Program-made: the position numbers and the translations under genes
Notes under the pieces: model-generated
The model's input: only the letters and a program-made list of their open reading frames with translations
What the model was told of the DNA's origin: nothing
Database searches by the model: none
Shown: positions 43,327 to 55,441 of the stretch, piece after piece
Numbering within the stretch: the stretch's first letter is position 1
How the letters are laid out: the number at the start of each line of letters is the position of its first letter
From: Opitutaceae bacterium
GTDB taxonomy: Bacteria; Verrucomicrobiota; Verrucomicrobiia; Opitutales; Opitutaceae
Direction of reading: 5' to 3'
Assembly: GCA_027482185.1 (NCBI GenBank)
Contig: JAIXWF010000011.1
Location: forward strand, 372,001 to 436,000
DNA length: 64,000 nucleotides

Positions 43327-45738
43327 TCAGTCCGGAAACGGCGGCGCCGAACCGCGGCCGAGGCAGCGGGCCACGCCGCGGCCGAGGGCGGCCAGGGTGA
43401 GCGGCTTGTGCAGGCAGACCTCGATGCCGAGCGTATCCGCCGCCTGGCGCTCGGCGCCCGAGAAGAACCCGCTGGCCAGAACGATCGGCAATCCGGGCCG
43501 CAGCGTGCGCACCCGGGCGGCGAGCTCGAGACCGCCGCAACCCGGCATCGCGAGGTCGCTCACCACCGCGGCGAAGCCTTCGCCCGGGCCCGCGAGCTCG
43601 GCGAGCGCATCTTCCGCGCGCGTGTGCACGCTCGGGCGGTAGCCCAGCCGGACGAGGATTTCCCCCGCCGTCCGGGCGATCACCGGGTCGTCGTCGACGA
43701 ACAGCACCCGCTCCCCGGCGCCGCGCGGCGGCGGCAGATCGGGGTCGGCGGACGGCGCGGCGCCGGTCGCCGCCGGAAAGTAGACGTGGAAGAGCGTGCC
43801 CCGGCCCGGCTGGCTGTAGACGGTGACGGCGCCGCCGTGCCGCTCCATGATGCCGTGCACCACCGAGAGGCCGAGCCCCGTGCCGGAACCCAGCTCCTTC
43901 GTGGTGAAGAAGGGCTCGAAGATCCGCGCCTGCACCTCCGCCGCCATGCCCGGTCCGGTATCCCGGACTCCGATACGGACATAGGCGCCCGGGCGCAGGG
44001 CCGGATGCTGGGACTGCACTTCCGCGCCGAGCTCGACGGCCTCCTCCGTGACCGTGAGCACACCGTGCCGGCCGGCCATGGCCTGCACGGCGTTGGTCGC
44101 GATGTTCATCAGCACCTGGTGGACCTGGGCCGGGTCGGCGACGATGCCGGGCAACTCCGCGGCGCGCTCGTGGACCAGGTCGACCTTGCCGCGGGCGACG
44201 GAGCGCACGAGGCCGAGGGTTTCCTCGATCAGCGGCGTGACGGCGAGGCGCTCGCGCGTGGGTTCGGCCTGCCGGGAGAAGGTCAGGATCTGCTTCGCGA
44301 GCTGGCCCGCGCGGCGGGCGGCCTGCAGCACGCGCTGGAGATATTCCTCGGCCGGATGGCCGCGGCCGGATTCCAGCTGCGCCAGCTCGGTGTTTCCGAC
44401 GATGGCGGTGAGCAGGTTGTTGAAATCGTGCGCCACGCCGCCGGCGAGCGTGCCGACCGCCTCGAGTTTCTGTTTCTGCACCATCTGCGCCTCCTGCCGG
44501 CGCAGCCGCTCCCGGGCTTCCGCGGCCTCCGTGACATCGGCGACGGTGAGTAGCCGGCGGTCGCCCAACGGGGCGACCGAAACGCGCCAGCGGCCCGTGC
44601 GGCCGGCGCACTCGAGTTCCGCCTCCGGCCGGCCGGCCGCGACGAAATCCGGCACGGGCGAGTCCGCCGGCAACAGGGCCCGCAGGCCCGGGGCGGTGCC
44701 CGTCGCCGGCAGCCCAAGGAGCCGGCGGGCGGAGGGATTCGCCTGCTCGACCGGAAAGTCGCCGTCGGGCAGCGCCGGACCGAGCACCACCAAACCGTCG
44801 TGCGCGCCCTCGAAGACCGCGCGCAGGCGCTCCTCGCTCCTCCGGATTTCGGCCGCCTGCTGGGCGATGCGCAGCCGCAGCGTGCGTTGCCGCAGAAAAG
44901 CCCACAGGGCCACGGCCAAGGCCAGCGCGAGACCCGCCGCAACCACCAGCGCCACGTCCGCGGCGGAATAGCGGCGCGGTTCGACCTGGCCGAACCAACG
45001 CCGGTAAATGACGTCGAACCGGCCGGTGCGCACGAGGATGGCCAGCCCCTCGTTGACGCGGGCGAGCAGCTCGCGTTCGCCCTTCGCCACCGCGATACAG
45101 TAGCGCACCTCGTAACCGGGCACATCGCCGGGCACCACCCGGATCCGCTTGAGGCCGGACCGATGGGCAAGCGCCAGCCCGCTGAGCCGCGTCGCCAGCG
45201 TGGCGTCGGCCTCGCCGCGGTCCAGCTGCACGAGCGACTGCTCGACCGAGTCGACGTATCGGATGCTGTCCGCCAGTCCGGCCGCGCGCAGCAGATCCTC
45301 CCCGAGACTGCCGCGGTGCACCGCGACCCGCCGGCCGCGCAGATCGGCCAGCGCGGCGATCCGCGTCTCGCCCTCCCGCACGAAAATCGCGCCGGCCATC
45401 GTCAGATAGGGAAACGAAAAATCGAACTTCTCCTCCCGTTCGGGCGAATGCGCGAAACTCTGCAGCACGTCGAGCCGGCCGGCCATGAAAGCCCCGTTGA
45501 TCTCGGGCGTGCGGCCCTCCGTGCGCTCGAATCGCAGGTCCATCACGCGCTCGATCTCGCGCACCATTTCGAAAGCGAACCCCTTCACCTCGCCGTCCGT
45601 GTCGCGGAACGAAAACGGGTAGTTGTCGGTCAGGACGCCGACTTTGGCCGGCCGCGGCTCGGCGGCGCCCGCCACGAGCGTCGCCAGGACGAGCCAGGCG
45701 CCCAGGCGGACGAAGTCGCGGAGGCGGCGGGAAGACAT
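43327..45738 (-). CDS. Hybrid sensor histidine kinase with periplasmic SBP_bac_3 sensor
   Basis: 803 residues. A signal/leader is followed by a periplasmic solute-binding-type domain (about 30-255: VGVLTDNYPFSFRDTDGEVKG, FSFPYLTMAGAIFVREGE). A membrane helix follows near 265-290 and a PAS-like region at about 300-410. The HisKA domain has H437 (GVAHDFNNLL). HATPase motifs are present (NIATNAVQAM, DTGPGM, GSGTGLGLSVVHG), and a C-terminal receiver has phospho-acceptor D728 (VVSDLAMPG). The sensor resembles amino-acid-binding proteins, suggesting it detects a small ligand outside the membrane. No separate response regulator gene is adjacent. Confidence 0.92.
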   Translation of the reverse strand: MSSRRLRDFVRLGAWLVLATLVAGAAEPRPAKVGVLTDNYPFSFRDTDGEVKGFAFEMVREIERVMDLRFERTEGRTPEINGAFMAGRLDVLQSFAHSPEREEKFDFSFPYLTMAGAIFVREGETRIAALADLRGRRVAVHRGSLGEDLLRAAGLADSIRYVDSVEQSLVQLDRGEADATLATRLSGLALAHRSGLKRIRVVPGDVPGYEVRYCIAVAKGERELLARVNEGLAILVRTGRFDVIYRRWFGQVEPRRYSAADVALVVAAGLALALAVALWAFLRQRTLRLRIAQQAAEIRRSEERLRAVFEGAHDGLVVLGPALPDGDFPVEQANPSARRLLGLPATGTAPGLRALLPADSPVPDFVAAGRPEAELECAGRTGRWRVSVAPLGDRRLLTVADVTEAAEARERLRRQEAQMVQKQKLEAVGTLAGGVAHDFNNLLTAIVGNTELAQLESGRGHPAEEYLQRVLQAARRAGQLAKQILTFSRQAEPTRERLAVTPLIEETLGLVRSVARGKVDLVHERAAELPGIVADPAQVHQVLMNIATNAVQAMAGRHGVLTVTEEAVELGAEVQSQHPALRPGAYVRIGVRDTGPGMAAEVQARIFEPFFTTKELGSGTGLGLSVVHGIMERHGGAVTVYSQPGRGTLFHVYFPAATGAAPSADPDLPPPRGAGERVLFVDDDPVIARTAGEILVRLGYRPSVHTRAEDALAELAGPGEGFAAVVSDLAMPGCGGLELAARVRTLRPGLPIVLASGFFSGAERQAADTLGIEVCLHKPLTLAALGRGVARCLGRGSAPPFPD

Positions 45739-45817
45739 GCGCGGGACGGCAGCGCGATGCAGGGCGCTTACCCGGCCAGGCGCAAGGCCGGAGACGCCGA
45801 GCCGCCCCGGCCCGGAC

Positions 45818-48427
<2,610 letters not shown>

Positions 48428-48573
48428 GGTGAACCGCCTTCGCAGGCGGCACGCCAATCCTAGCCCCTATCCGCCCCGGGGCAAATCGGCCGGAGCTGTG
48501 CCAGCGGCGGACAACCTGTCCCGCCGCGCGCCAACCTGCGCGCTCCGGCGGCACAAGCCCCGCCCGGCCCCGG

Positions 48574-49410
48574 CTACTTCGCCGCCGGCAACTGCGCCGC
48601 GATCGCGGCCGCGACCTGCCGGCCGAGGAAGTCGTAGCCGGCGGCGTTGAAGTGGACGTCGTTCAGATTCTGCAACGTCGCCAACTGCGGCGTGACGGCC
48701 GCGAAGAGATCGGCCGTCGGAATGCCATGGCGCGCCATCACGGTGGCGGCCGCGGCATTGCGCTCCGCGATGGAGGCCGCGGTTTGCTTTTTCGCCGCGT
48801 CGTCCGGAATCGGCGTGGTCGCCACCCAAATCAGTTTCGCGCCCGTCGCCTTGAGGCGCGCGACGATCCGCTCGAGCCGATCCGTGTAGTCGGCCAAGGG
48901 CGTGGCGCGGTCGTGGATGCCGAAATTGAAAGTCACGATATCCCAACGGCCGCTCCCGAGCCACACGTCGAGTTTCTTCAGGCCGTTCGCCGTGGGGCCG
49001 CAGTTTTCCGGGGCGCGGTGGACATTGGCCCGGCCGGCGAGCGCGGCCCGCACCGGCAACGTGTAGCCGCGGGAAACGGAATCCCCGATGATCAGGACGC
49101 GCGGCAGCCGCGGATCGTCCGCCACGAAATCCCACGCCGTCGACGTGCCCTTCACGAAATCGCGTTTGTGGATCGGCAGGTAGAACGCGTTGCCCAGATT
49201 CTGCTCGAGCAACGTTTCCCAGGCCTGCCGCTCCGGCGACAGCGTCGCCTTCTTCGCCTGGTACTGTGCGTCGATCCGCGCATTTTCTTCGGCCTTCTTC
49301 GCCGCCGCTTCCGCGGCGTTGGTCGGCTCCGCGGCGCCCAAGTACGTCCCTCCGAGAGCAAAAACGATGAGCGTGGCAAACAAGCGCGGGGACAAACGCA
49401 ACGGGGTCAT
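48574..49410 (-). CDS. Exported SGNH/GDSL hydrolase
   Basis: 278 residues: signal peptide (RLFATLIVFALGGTYLGA), an Ala/Glu-rich helical linker, then the SGNH fold with Ser in LIIGDSVSRGY, Asn/His in FNFGIHDRATP and Asp/His in NDVHFNAAGYDFLG. The middle insert and loose motif spacing suggest a carbohydrate esterase rather than TesA. Substrate unknown; a polysaccharide-deacetylating role would fit the rest of the window but is inferred. Confidence 0.87.
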   Translation of the reverse strand: MTPLRLSPRLFATLIVFALGGTYLGAAEPTNAAEAAAKKAEENARIDAQYQAKKATLSPERQAWETLLEQNLGNAFYLPIHKRDFVKGTSTAWDFVADDPRLPRVLIIGDSVSRGYTLPVRAALAGRANVHRAPENCGPTANGLKKLDVWLGSGRWDIVTFNFGIHDRATPLADYTDRLERIVARLKATGAKLIWVATTPIPDDAAKKQTAASIAERNAAAATVMARHGIPTADLFAAVTPQLATLQNLNDVHFNAAGYDFLGRQVAAAIAAQLPAAK

Positions 49411-49480
49411 ACGCCCATAGTCCGGAACGGATTGCCGGCGGCGAGCCCGGAGCGGAGCCCCGGCCTCCGCGCCGGTGGCG

Positions 49481-51871
49481 TCAGCGCGCGAGCTCGTAGA
49501 CTTCGATGATGCCGACGCCCGCGACGGCCGGCTGGTCGAGCGACGGCGTCGCGCTGCGGCGTTCGAAGGGTTGCACCGTGACGGTGTAGCTGCCCGGCGG
49601 CAGATCGAGCAGCACGCAGGGTTCGCGGCGGTTGCCCGGCGCCAATCCCGTCGCCGCGATGGCCCGCTCGCCGAACGTTTCGATCACCGGGCGGAAATCG
49701 TTTTCCGCGCTCGCGCCGCCTTCGGCATCGCTGCTCCAGTCGTCGTTTTCGAGCAGCTTCAGGCCGGCCGCGTTGCGCAATTCGAGCACCGGGTCGTCGA
49801 GCACGCCGCCCATCCGGAAGGGTTCGCGCGCCAAACTCGGGCCGAGCACGCGGATCAGAATACGCTTCGGTTCGCCGGGATTCCCGCCGACCACGAAGCC
49901 CCCGACCATCTCGCGGCCGTTCCGGTCCGCGAAGCCGCGCGTGGCCAGATTCACGATCCGCCCACCGGCGCGATCCGTTTCGTAGACCTCGACGAGGCCC
50001 GCACCGGTCGTGCCACCGCGGCCTTCGAGCACCGCCGTGTACGCGCCGGGCGCGAGCGTGACGAGCACGGCCGCATCCGCACTGCCGGCGGCAAACGGAA
50101 ACGCCCCCGCCCCGGCCGCCGCCGTCGCCATTTCCGCCGCGCTCGCGCCGCCCGCCGCGGGCCGATCCCAATTGTCGTTCTCGGCCCGCTGCGTCGCGCC
50201 GGCGAACACGCGCAGTTCCGGATCGGCGAGCGCACCCGCGACGCCGAACCCCGCGAGCGCCGGGCCCGCACCGCGCACGAGCACGCGCTTCGGCGCGGCC
50301 CCGCCGACGACGAAGCCCGCGATCAGCACCTGCTCGTCGCGCCCGACGAAGGCCCGCGTCGCCACGTTGACGAGTTGCCCGGCCCCGGCCGGCGTTTGCC
50401 GCTGCAGCCGGTAGCCCGCCGTGACAAAGGCCGTGCGCGAAATCGTCTGCGCGGCATCCGCTTCGCCGCTTTGTCCCGCGGCGATCCCCATCGGCGCCGA
50501 CACGGGCGCGGGCACGACGACCTGCGGGTTGGAAAAATAGGGCAGCTCCGTCCCCGGCGGATACGCCATCAGGTCGCGGTACTGGAGCCGGTCCGCGCCG
50601 GAAAAACGGTAACCGTAGCTGTACGGAAACGCCCCCGGCGACGGCGCGTTGTTGCGGTCGTGCGCGCAGCCGAGCACATGGCCGAGCTCGTGCGGGACGA
50701 CGCGCGTGCCCGCCACGTTGCCGAACTCCACGACGGAAAAGGCGAAGTCCGCGTTGTCGTAGCGGTCCGGTTCGGCGAGCAGGAAACTCAGCCCGCTGCT
50801 GACGAAATCGCTGCGTTGCAACGCCAGCATCACGATGTCCGCACCGGTCGCCTCGCGGACCGCGTGCACTTCGTCCATCTCGCGATCCTCCGTCTGGTAG
50901 AGCGCAGTGAGCGCGTCGTCCTGCACTTTGTTGCCGGCGCTGCGGCTCTCGTCGTAGCGCGTCTCGTGCACGCCGACGAGGCGCACGCGCGCGTCGACCA
51001 GACTCGCTTCGAAGATCTGGTTCACGCGCGCGATCGCGGCATCGAACGCCCCCTGCAACGCCGCCGTCCGCGCCGCGCCCGCCAGTGTCGGCAGCACGGC
51101 CGGCGTGTGGACCATCAGGACATGGACCTCGGGCCGCTGCGGATTTTCCGCCGCCGCGCGTTCGGGGATCGCGGGGTCGCCCGCCGCGGGACCGACCGAC
51201 GGGCGGAGCGACGCCGTCCGCGGCGGCAGGGCCCGCCCGCCACCGCACGGTGCCACCCGCGCGGGATCGATCCGGTAGAATTGCGCCAACGTTTCGGTCG
51301 CCGCGCGCAGCACGAAGGTCCCAAGGACCGGATCCTCGACCGTCGCATGGACAAACCCCGCCGAAACGGAAAACACCGCGCGGCTCGCCGGTCGGCCCGG
51401 GATGGCGCCGAAACTCACGAAGCGGTCCGCCCCGAGCATTTCGCTGCGCTCGAGCGCGACTTCGATTTCCCCGCCCTGCGGCAGCGGCAACGTGATCCGC
51501 CCCGAGCCAGCGCGTTGCCAAAACGGCGATCGTTTCCCGCCGAGCACCGCAGCGTCGATCGCGACATAGTCGATGCGCGCGGCCGGCGCCGGCAGCGCCG
51601 CGGTCAACTCGGCCGCGCGCGGCGTCGGCACAAAATGAAACAACCGCGGCGCCGGTTCCGATGCGCGCGCCTCCGGATCGACGGCCCACGCCGACGTTTC
51701 GCCTGCGCCGGTGGCAAGCGCGGATGTTTTCGCCGCCACGGTTGCGGTCGCCGGGACTGCGCCGGACCTGTCCGACTTCGCCGCCCGCCACCCTACCCAT
51801 CCCGCCAAGCCCACCGCCACCAGCCCAAGCAGGGACAGCAGGAGGCGTTGACGGAACGGACGGCGGCTCAT
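49481..51871 (-). CDS. Secreted zincin metalloprotease with C-terminal repeat pair
   Basis: 796 residues with an N-terminal membrane or signal helix (LLLSLLGLVAVGLAGWVGW). A propeptide-like region follows to about residue 230, then a reprolysin-like metalloprotease domain with zinc motif HELGHVLGCAHD near residue 394 and a later Met-turn (DLMAYPPG). The C-terminal third contains two copies of a beta-sandwich repeat (NVATRAFVGRDEQVLIAGFV, RGAGPALAGFG and again NLATRGFADRNGREMVGGFV, RVLGPSLA), a pattern common on secreted Opitutaceae proteins. Probably secreted to degrade protein; the repeats may anchor or sort it. Confidence 0.85.
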   Translation of the reverse strand: MSRRPFRQRLLLSLLGLVAVGLAGWVGWRAAKSDRSGAVPATATVAAKTSALATGAGETSAWAVDPEARASEPAPRLFHFVPTPRAAELTAALPAPAARIDYVAIDAAVLGGKRSPFWQRAGSGRITLPLPQGGEIEVALERSEMLGADRFVSFGAIPGRPASRAVFSVSAGFVHATVEDPVLGTFVLRAATETLAQFYRIDPARVAPCGGGRALPPRTASLRPSVGPAAGDPAIPERAAAENPQRPEVHVLMVHTPAVLPTLAGAARTAALQGAFDAAIARVNQIFEASLVDARVRLVGVHETRYDESRSAGNKVQDDALTALYQTEDREMDEVHAVREATGADIVMLALQRSDFVSSGLSFLLAEPDRYDNADFAFSVVEFGNVAGTRVVPHELGHVLGCAHDRNNAPSPGAFPYSYGYRFSGADRLQYRDLMAYPPGTELPYFSNPQVVVPAPVSAPMGIAAGQSGEADAAQTISRTAFVTAGYRLQRQTPAGAGQLVNVATRAFVGRDEQVLIAGFVVGGAAPKRVLVRGAGPALAGFGVAGALADPELRVFAGATQRAENDNWDRPAAGGASAAEMATAAAGAGAFPFAAGSADAAVLVTLAPGAYTAVLEGRGGTTGAGLVEVYETDRAGGRIVNLATRGFADRNGREMVGGFVVGGNPGEPKRILIRVLGPSLAREPFRMGGVLDDPVLELRNAAGLKLLENDDWSSDAEGGASAENDFRPVIETFGERAIAATGLAPGNRREPCVLLDLPPGSYTVTVQPFERRSATPSLDQPAVAGVGIIEVYELAR

Positions 51872-51932
51872 CGCGCCGATTGAGCGGCAAAGCCGCCGGG
51901 CCGCAATCGCGCTTCGGCCCGCCCGGGCCGGA

Positions 51933-52406
51933 TCACAGCGTCTTCAAGACCGCGAGCAGCTGCGCGGCATGGTCGGCCGTGTCGACCTTTTCGACCACCG
52001 CCAGCACCTTGCCCTTGCGGTCGAAAACGAAGGCCGCCCGCGCCGGCCCAAGGTACTTCTTTCCGTACATCGATTTCTCGACCACGGCATCCATCGCCTT
52101 CGCGAAACGGTCCTCCGGATCGCTCGCGAGCACGTAGGTTATCTTCTTGGCCACGGCGTACTTCTGGTGGGAAGCGCAGGTGTCTCGGCTGAGCGCGACG
52201 AGGTCGTAGCCGGCCTTGGCCAACGCCGCGGCGTGGGCAACCAGGCTGTCGTTCTGCCGGTCGCAGCTCGGCGTCTTGTTCTTCATGTAAACCGACACGA
52301 TCGTCGGCCGTTTGAAGAGGTCGCGGATGCGGACGTTTTCGACGGTGCCGTCGCGGACGACATCGAGTTTGAAATCCAGATCGGGTTGGGCGCCGGGAGC
52401 GAGCAT
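51933..52406 (-). CDS. Peroxiredoxin of the BCP/PrxQ type
   Basis: 157 residues with a thioredoxin-like fold. The peroxidatic Cys region is VYMKNKTPSCDRQ, and a second Cys lies in SRDTCASHQKYA, arranged as in atypical two-Cys BCP proteins. The usual P-x3-T-x2-C signature is present as K-x-K-TPSC, slightly degenerate. It reduces peroxides using thioredoxin or glutathione. The start is ATG 52406. Function is assigned by fold; activity with the variant active site is not certain. Confidence 0.78.
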   Translation of the reverse strand: MLAPGAQPDLDFKLDVVRDGTVENVRIRDLFKRPTIVSVYMKNKTPSCDRQNDSLVAHAAALAKAGYDLVALSRDTCASHQKYAVAKKITYVLASDPEDRFAKAMDAVVEKSMYGKKYLGPARAAFVFDRKGKVLAVVEKVDTADHAAQLLAVLKTL

Positions 52407-52522
52407 GCGCGGACTGAGCGGGTCGTCCGGACGGCGTCAAACTTGAGTCCGGTTTTTACATAAGTCCGCTGGTTCACCTGAGGTTTTGACGCGCTCCGGA
52501 AAACCCTCCACGGTCGCCCGAG

Positions 52523-52984
52523 ATGAAATCGGTCAAGGTCCCCGCGCTTGAGCTTTTCCTTCACGAGATGATCCCCCTCGCGAAGGCGATGGGCGTCGGC
52601 GTGGAGGTGAGCGACGACCGTTCGCTGGTGCTGCGCGCGCCGAAGGAGCAGAACAAGAATTCCCTCAACACCGCCTTCGGCGGCAGCCTCGTTTCCCTCG
52701 CCACCCTCGCCGGCTACGGCGTCGTGTGGGAGCTGATGAAGAACGAAAAAGGCGCCGACAAGGCCGAGTGGAGCATTGTCGTGAAGGAAAGCCGCGCCGC
52801 CTACCGCAAGCCCGTGATCGGCGACCTGCGCGCGATCTGCGAGCGTCCGGCCCAGGCCGCGATCGCGGAGTTCAAGGAAGCGCTTTCCCGCTACGGCAAG
52901 GCCAAGCTCAAGCTCAAGGCCTGCATCGTGGAAAACGGCCAGACCGCGGTCGACGTCACCGCGGCCTTCGTCGTTTCCCGCTGA
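52523..52984 (+). CDS. Hotdog-fold thioesterase-like protein (YiiD C-terminal type)
   Basis: 153-residue single hotdog domain. The family motif is NSLNTAFGGSLVSLATLAGYGVVW (long helix with conserved Asn and Gly-Gly), followed by a beta-sheet with VVKESRAAYRKPVIGDLRAIC. It matches the thioesterase-like domain found fused to acetyltransferases in YiiD but stands alone here. An acyl-CoA or acyl-carrier hydrolase role is likely; substrate unknown. The start is ATG 52523. Its stop is 13 bases from the convergent DUF885 stop. Confidence 0.83.
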   Translation: MKSVKVPALELFLHEMIPLAKAMGVGVEVSDDRSLVLRAPKEQNKNSLNTAFGGSLVSLATLAGYGVVWELMKNEKGADKAEWSIVVKESRAAYRKPVIGDLRAICERPAQAAIAEFKEALSRYGKAKLKLKACIVENGQTAVDVTAAFVVSR

Positions 52985-52997
52985 GTCGGCGGCCGCG

Positions 52998-54797
52998 TCA
53001 ACCGCGGGCCGGAGCCGCCTTTTCGTCCGCGATCCACGCGTCGATCGCCCGGCCGAGCACATCGAGCGGCACGCTGCCGGTTTTCAAAACGACATCGTGG
53101 AACGCCGGCAGCGAGAAACGCGGGCCGAGCGCGGCCTTGGCTTTCTCGCGGTAGTCGAGAATCCGCAGCAGCCCGATCATGTAGGAGCAGGCCTGGCCGG
53201 GATTCACGACGTAGCGTTCCACTTCCTGCGCCGAAATGCCGTAGTCGATCGCCTGCTGGCGCGTCCATCCCTTGGCATGCAGCCCGGTGTCGACGACGAG
53301 ACGCCGCGCGCGGAACAGCTCCGAGCTCAGCGCGCCGAGATGGCCGAGCGGATCGCCTTCGTACCAGCCTTGCTCGACCGCCAGGCGCTCGGCGTAGAGC
53401 CCCCAACCTTCGCTGTGCGCGCTGATGCTGCCGAACGTGCGTCGCGCGCGGAACCGGGGCAGGTCCTTTTGCTCGAGCTGGATCGCGAGTTGGAAATGGT
53501 GGCCCGGCACCGCCTCGTGATAGGCAAGGCTCCGCATGCGCGGCCCGAAAAAGAACGTCGGCCCGGGCAAGGGTGCCCAGAAAATCCCGGGGCGGCTGCC
53601 GTCCGCAGCCGGCATCGTGTAGTAGGCCGAGGCGGTGCGCTCGGTCAGGGGCGGCACGCGGCGCACCTCGACCGGGGCGACGGGTTTCAGATTGAACAGG
53701 GCCGCGCTGCGTTTTTCCGCGTCGCGGATGATTTCGGTGTAGCGCGCGATCATCGCCGCGCGCGGATCGGGCTCGGCGGGCAGCGGGTTGCCCGCGGCCA
53801 ACCGGCCGAAGCGCTCGTTCACGGTGCCGTCGGTATGGCCGAGGGCCCGCAGGCGGACGTCCATCTCGCGCTCGAGCCGGGCGACCTCGCGCAGGCCGAT
53901 GGCATGGATTTCTTCGGCCGAGAGCGTCGTGGTCGTGAACGTCCGCAACGCGTGCTCATACGCCGCCGGCCCGTCGGGCAACCGCGAGATGCCCGCAGCG
54001 TCCGTCGTCAGCGGCAGCAACTCGCGCAGCAAATCGCGCACGCGCGTGTACGCCGGGATGACGTCGGCGGCCACGATCGCCCGCGCCTTTTCCAACGCGT
54101 CGGTCCGCGCGGCGGCCTCGCCGTTTTTCAACGCGGCCAAACGGCCTTCGAGCGCGGTGACGAAGATGTTTTTCTCCGGGACCGGCGCCAGGATTTGGTC
54201 GAGTTGCTGCAGGCTGCGCTCGACGATGAAGCGCGGCGGGATGAGCCCGCGTTTCACCGCCGCGCGCGTGCGCGCGATGCCTTCGTCGAGGCGCGGGGCG
54301 ACGCGCCCGAGCCGCGCCAGGTAGATCGGCACGTCGGCCGGCCGCCGCACGGTGGTGCGCTCGGTGAGGGTGTCGACGAGCGAGACATGCAGCCCGCGCA
54401 ATTGCCGGAAAACAAATTGATGGTCCGCAAAGGGCTGGCGGGCGACGACGAGTTCGAGATTCCAACGCAGCACCGCCGCCGAAATCCGTTGGGCCGGCGC
54501 CAGCCGTTCGTCGGGCCACTCCCCGAGCCGCTCGAGCCCGCGCCGCGCCAATGCGACCTCGTGCGCCCGCCGCACTTCGAGCCCCTCGAGCGGATTGCCG
54601 TCGTTGTCATCCTCCGCGGCTTCGCGCGCGGGCGCGCCGCCCGCCGGGGTCTGGGTCGCCGCCGCGCCGGAACCGGCGCGCCATTCGGCGGTGAACGACT
54701 CCACCCACGCGTCGAAGGCCGCATCCGGCACCGCCGGCGCCGCCCACACCGCGACCGACGCCATCCAACCGAGCACCGCCCAACGAATCTGCTTCAT
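52998..54797 (-). CDS. DUF885-family exported protein, possible metallohydrolase
   Basis: 599 residues: signal peptide (KQIRWAVLGWMASVAVWA) then one long DUF885 domain. The family hallmark HEAVPGHHFQ (His-Glu then His-His) is present near residue 430. A C-terminal core GWGLYAERLAVEQGW precedes Trp/Arg-rich helices. DUF885 proteins are exported, often described as putative peptidases with a zinc-like motif; activity is not proven for most. The ATG 54797 fits the leader. A convergent hotdog gene lies next to it. Confidence 0.87.
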   Translation of the reverse strand: MKQIRWAVLGWMASVAVWAAPAVPDAAFDAWVESFTAEWRAGSGAAATQTPAGGAPAREAAEDDNDGNPLEGLEVRRAHEVALARRGLERLGEWPDERLAPAQRISAAVLRWNLELVVARQPFADHQFVFRQLRGLHVSLVDTLTERTTVRRPADVPIYLARLGRVAPRLDEGIARTRAAVKRGLIPPRFIVERSLQQLDQILAPVPEKNIFVTALEGRLAALKNGEAAARTDALEKARAIVAADVIPAYTRVRDLLRELLPLTTDAAGISRLPDGPAAYEHALRTFTTTTLSAEEIHAIGLREVARLEREMDVRLRALGHTDGTVNERFGRLAAGNPLPAEPDPRAAMIARYTEIIRDAEKRSAALFNLKPVAPVEVRRVPPLTERTASAYYTMPAADGSRPGIFWAPLPGPTFFFGPRMRSLAYHEAVPGHHFQLAIQLEQKDLPRFRARRTFGSISAHSEGWGLYAERLAVEQGWYEGDPLGHLGALSSELFRARRLVVDTGLHAKGWTRQQAIDYGISAQEVERYVVNPGQACSYMIGLLRILDYREKAKAALGPRFSLPAFHDVVLKTGSVPLDVLGRAIDAWIADEKAAPARG

Positions 54798-54896
54798 GGT
54801 GCCGGAAGCCAAAGCCCGACGGCTCCGTTGACGGAAGGCAATTCCGTCGCCCGGGCAGCGAATACGAACGCGACGCGGCCGAGCCGAGCTCATGCC

Positions 54897-55022
54897 GTTG
54901 AGCGCATGTACCGGGACGAGAGTCGATCGCGAAACCCTGCGGTCACTCGGGTCCGGTTCCCGGTACGAAACTTCCGCGCCCCGACGGGCCGATCTTTCAA
55001 CCCTCAACCTTCAACTCTCAAC
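54897..55022. repeat. Dispersed palindromic repeat, family A copy 3 (divergent)
   Basis: 126 bp between two minus-strand genes. The right half reads GACGGGCCGATCTTTCAACC then CTCAACCTTCAACTCTCAAC, matching the corresponding half of copy 2. The left edge keeps GTTGAGCG. The centre differs, so it is a diverged copy. Confidence 0.6.
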
Positions 55023-55036
55023 TTCCCGATTCCGGC

Positions 55037-55408
55037 TCAGATGTGCTTCGAGTCGGCTTCGTCTTTCTTCACGTAGCCGCTGTCCTGCCGCTGGTGGTTC
55101 ACCTGGTTCTTCTTGAGGTAGGCCTGGTAAACGTCGTCCGCGGTCATGCCGAGGGTCTGCGCCAGCGAAACGAGGAAATGGAAGAGATCGACGACCTCGA
55201 CCTTGGCGTTCTGCTCGTCGAATTTCTGGTACTTGGCCCACCATTTCCACGGCACGCTGTCGATCAGCTCGGCCGTTTCCTGCTGCATGGCGCGGGTGTA
55301 ATTGAGGATCCACTTGGCTTTTTCCTCGTCCGTCGGCGGCGGCAGATTGACGCCGATGCGCTGGTTGAGGGCCTCCTGCATCCGGAAAATTTCCTCGAGC
55401 TTGTCCAT
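55037..55408 (-). CDS. Dimeric dUTPase (all-alpha, dUTPase_2 family)
   Basis: 123-residue all-alpha NTP pyrophosphohydrolase. The Mg-binding helices show QQETAELIDSVPWKWW and KVEVVDLFHF (conserved E-x2-E/D pairs), and the end segment KKNQVNHQRQDSGY is the family signature. It converts dUTP to dUMP plus pyrophosphate, keeping uracil out of DNA. The start is ATG 55408. No other dUTPase (trimeric Dut) is in the window. Confidence 0.93.
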   Translation of the reverse strand: MDKLEEIFRMQEALNQRIGVNLPPPTDEEKAKWILNYTRAMQQETAELIDSVPWKWWAKYQKFDEQNAKVEVVDLFHFLVSLAQTLGMTADDVYQAYLKKNQVNHQRQDSGYVKKDEADSKHI

Positions 55409-55441
55409 GGCGCGAAGCTGCCGCGGCCGCGGCGCCGGTGG

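Noticed and set aside
49475-51883. Open frame of 802 codons on the plus strand opposite the zincin gene
   Set aside because: Arg/Asp/Gly-rich antisense shadow; the minus strand encodes the zinc motif HELGHVLGCAHD and a signal helix.
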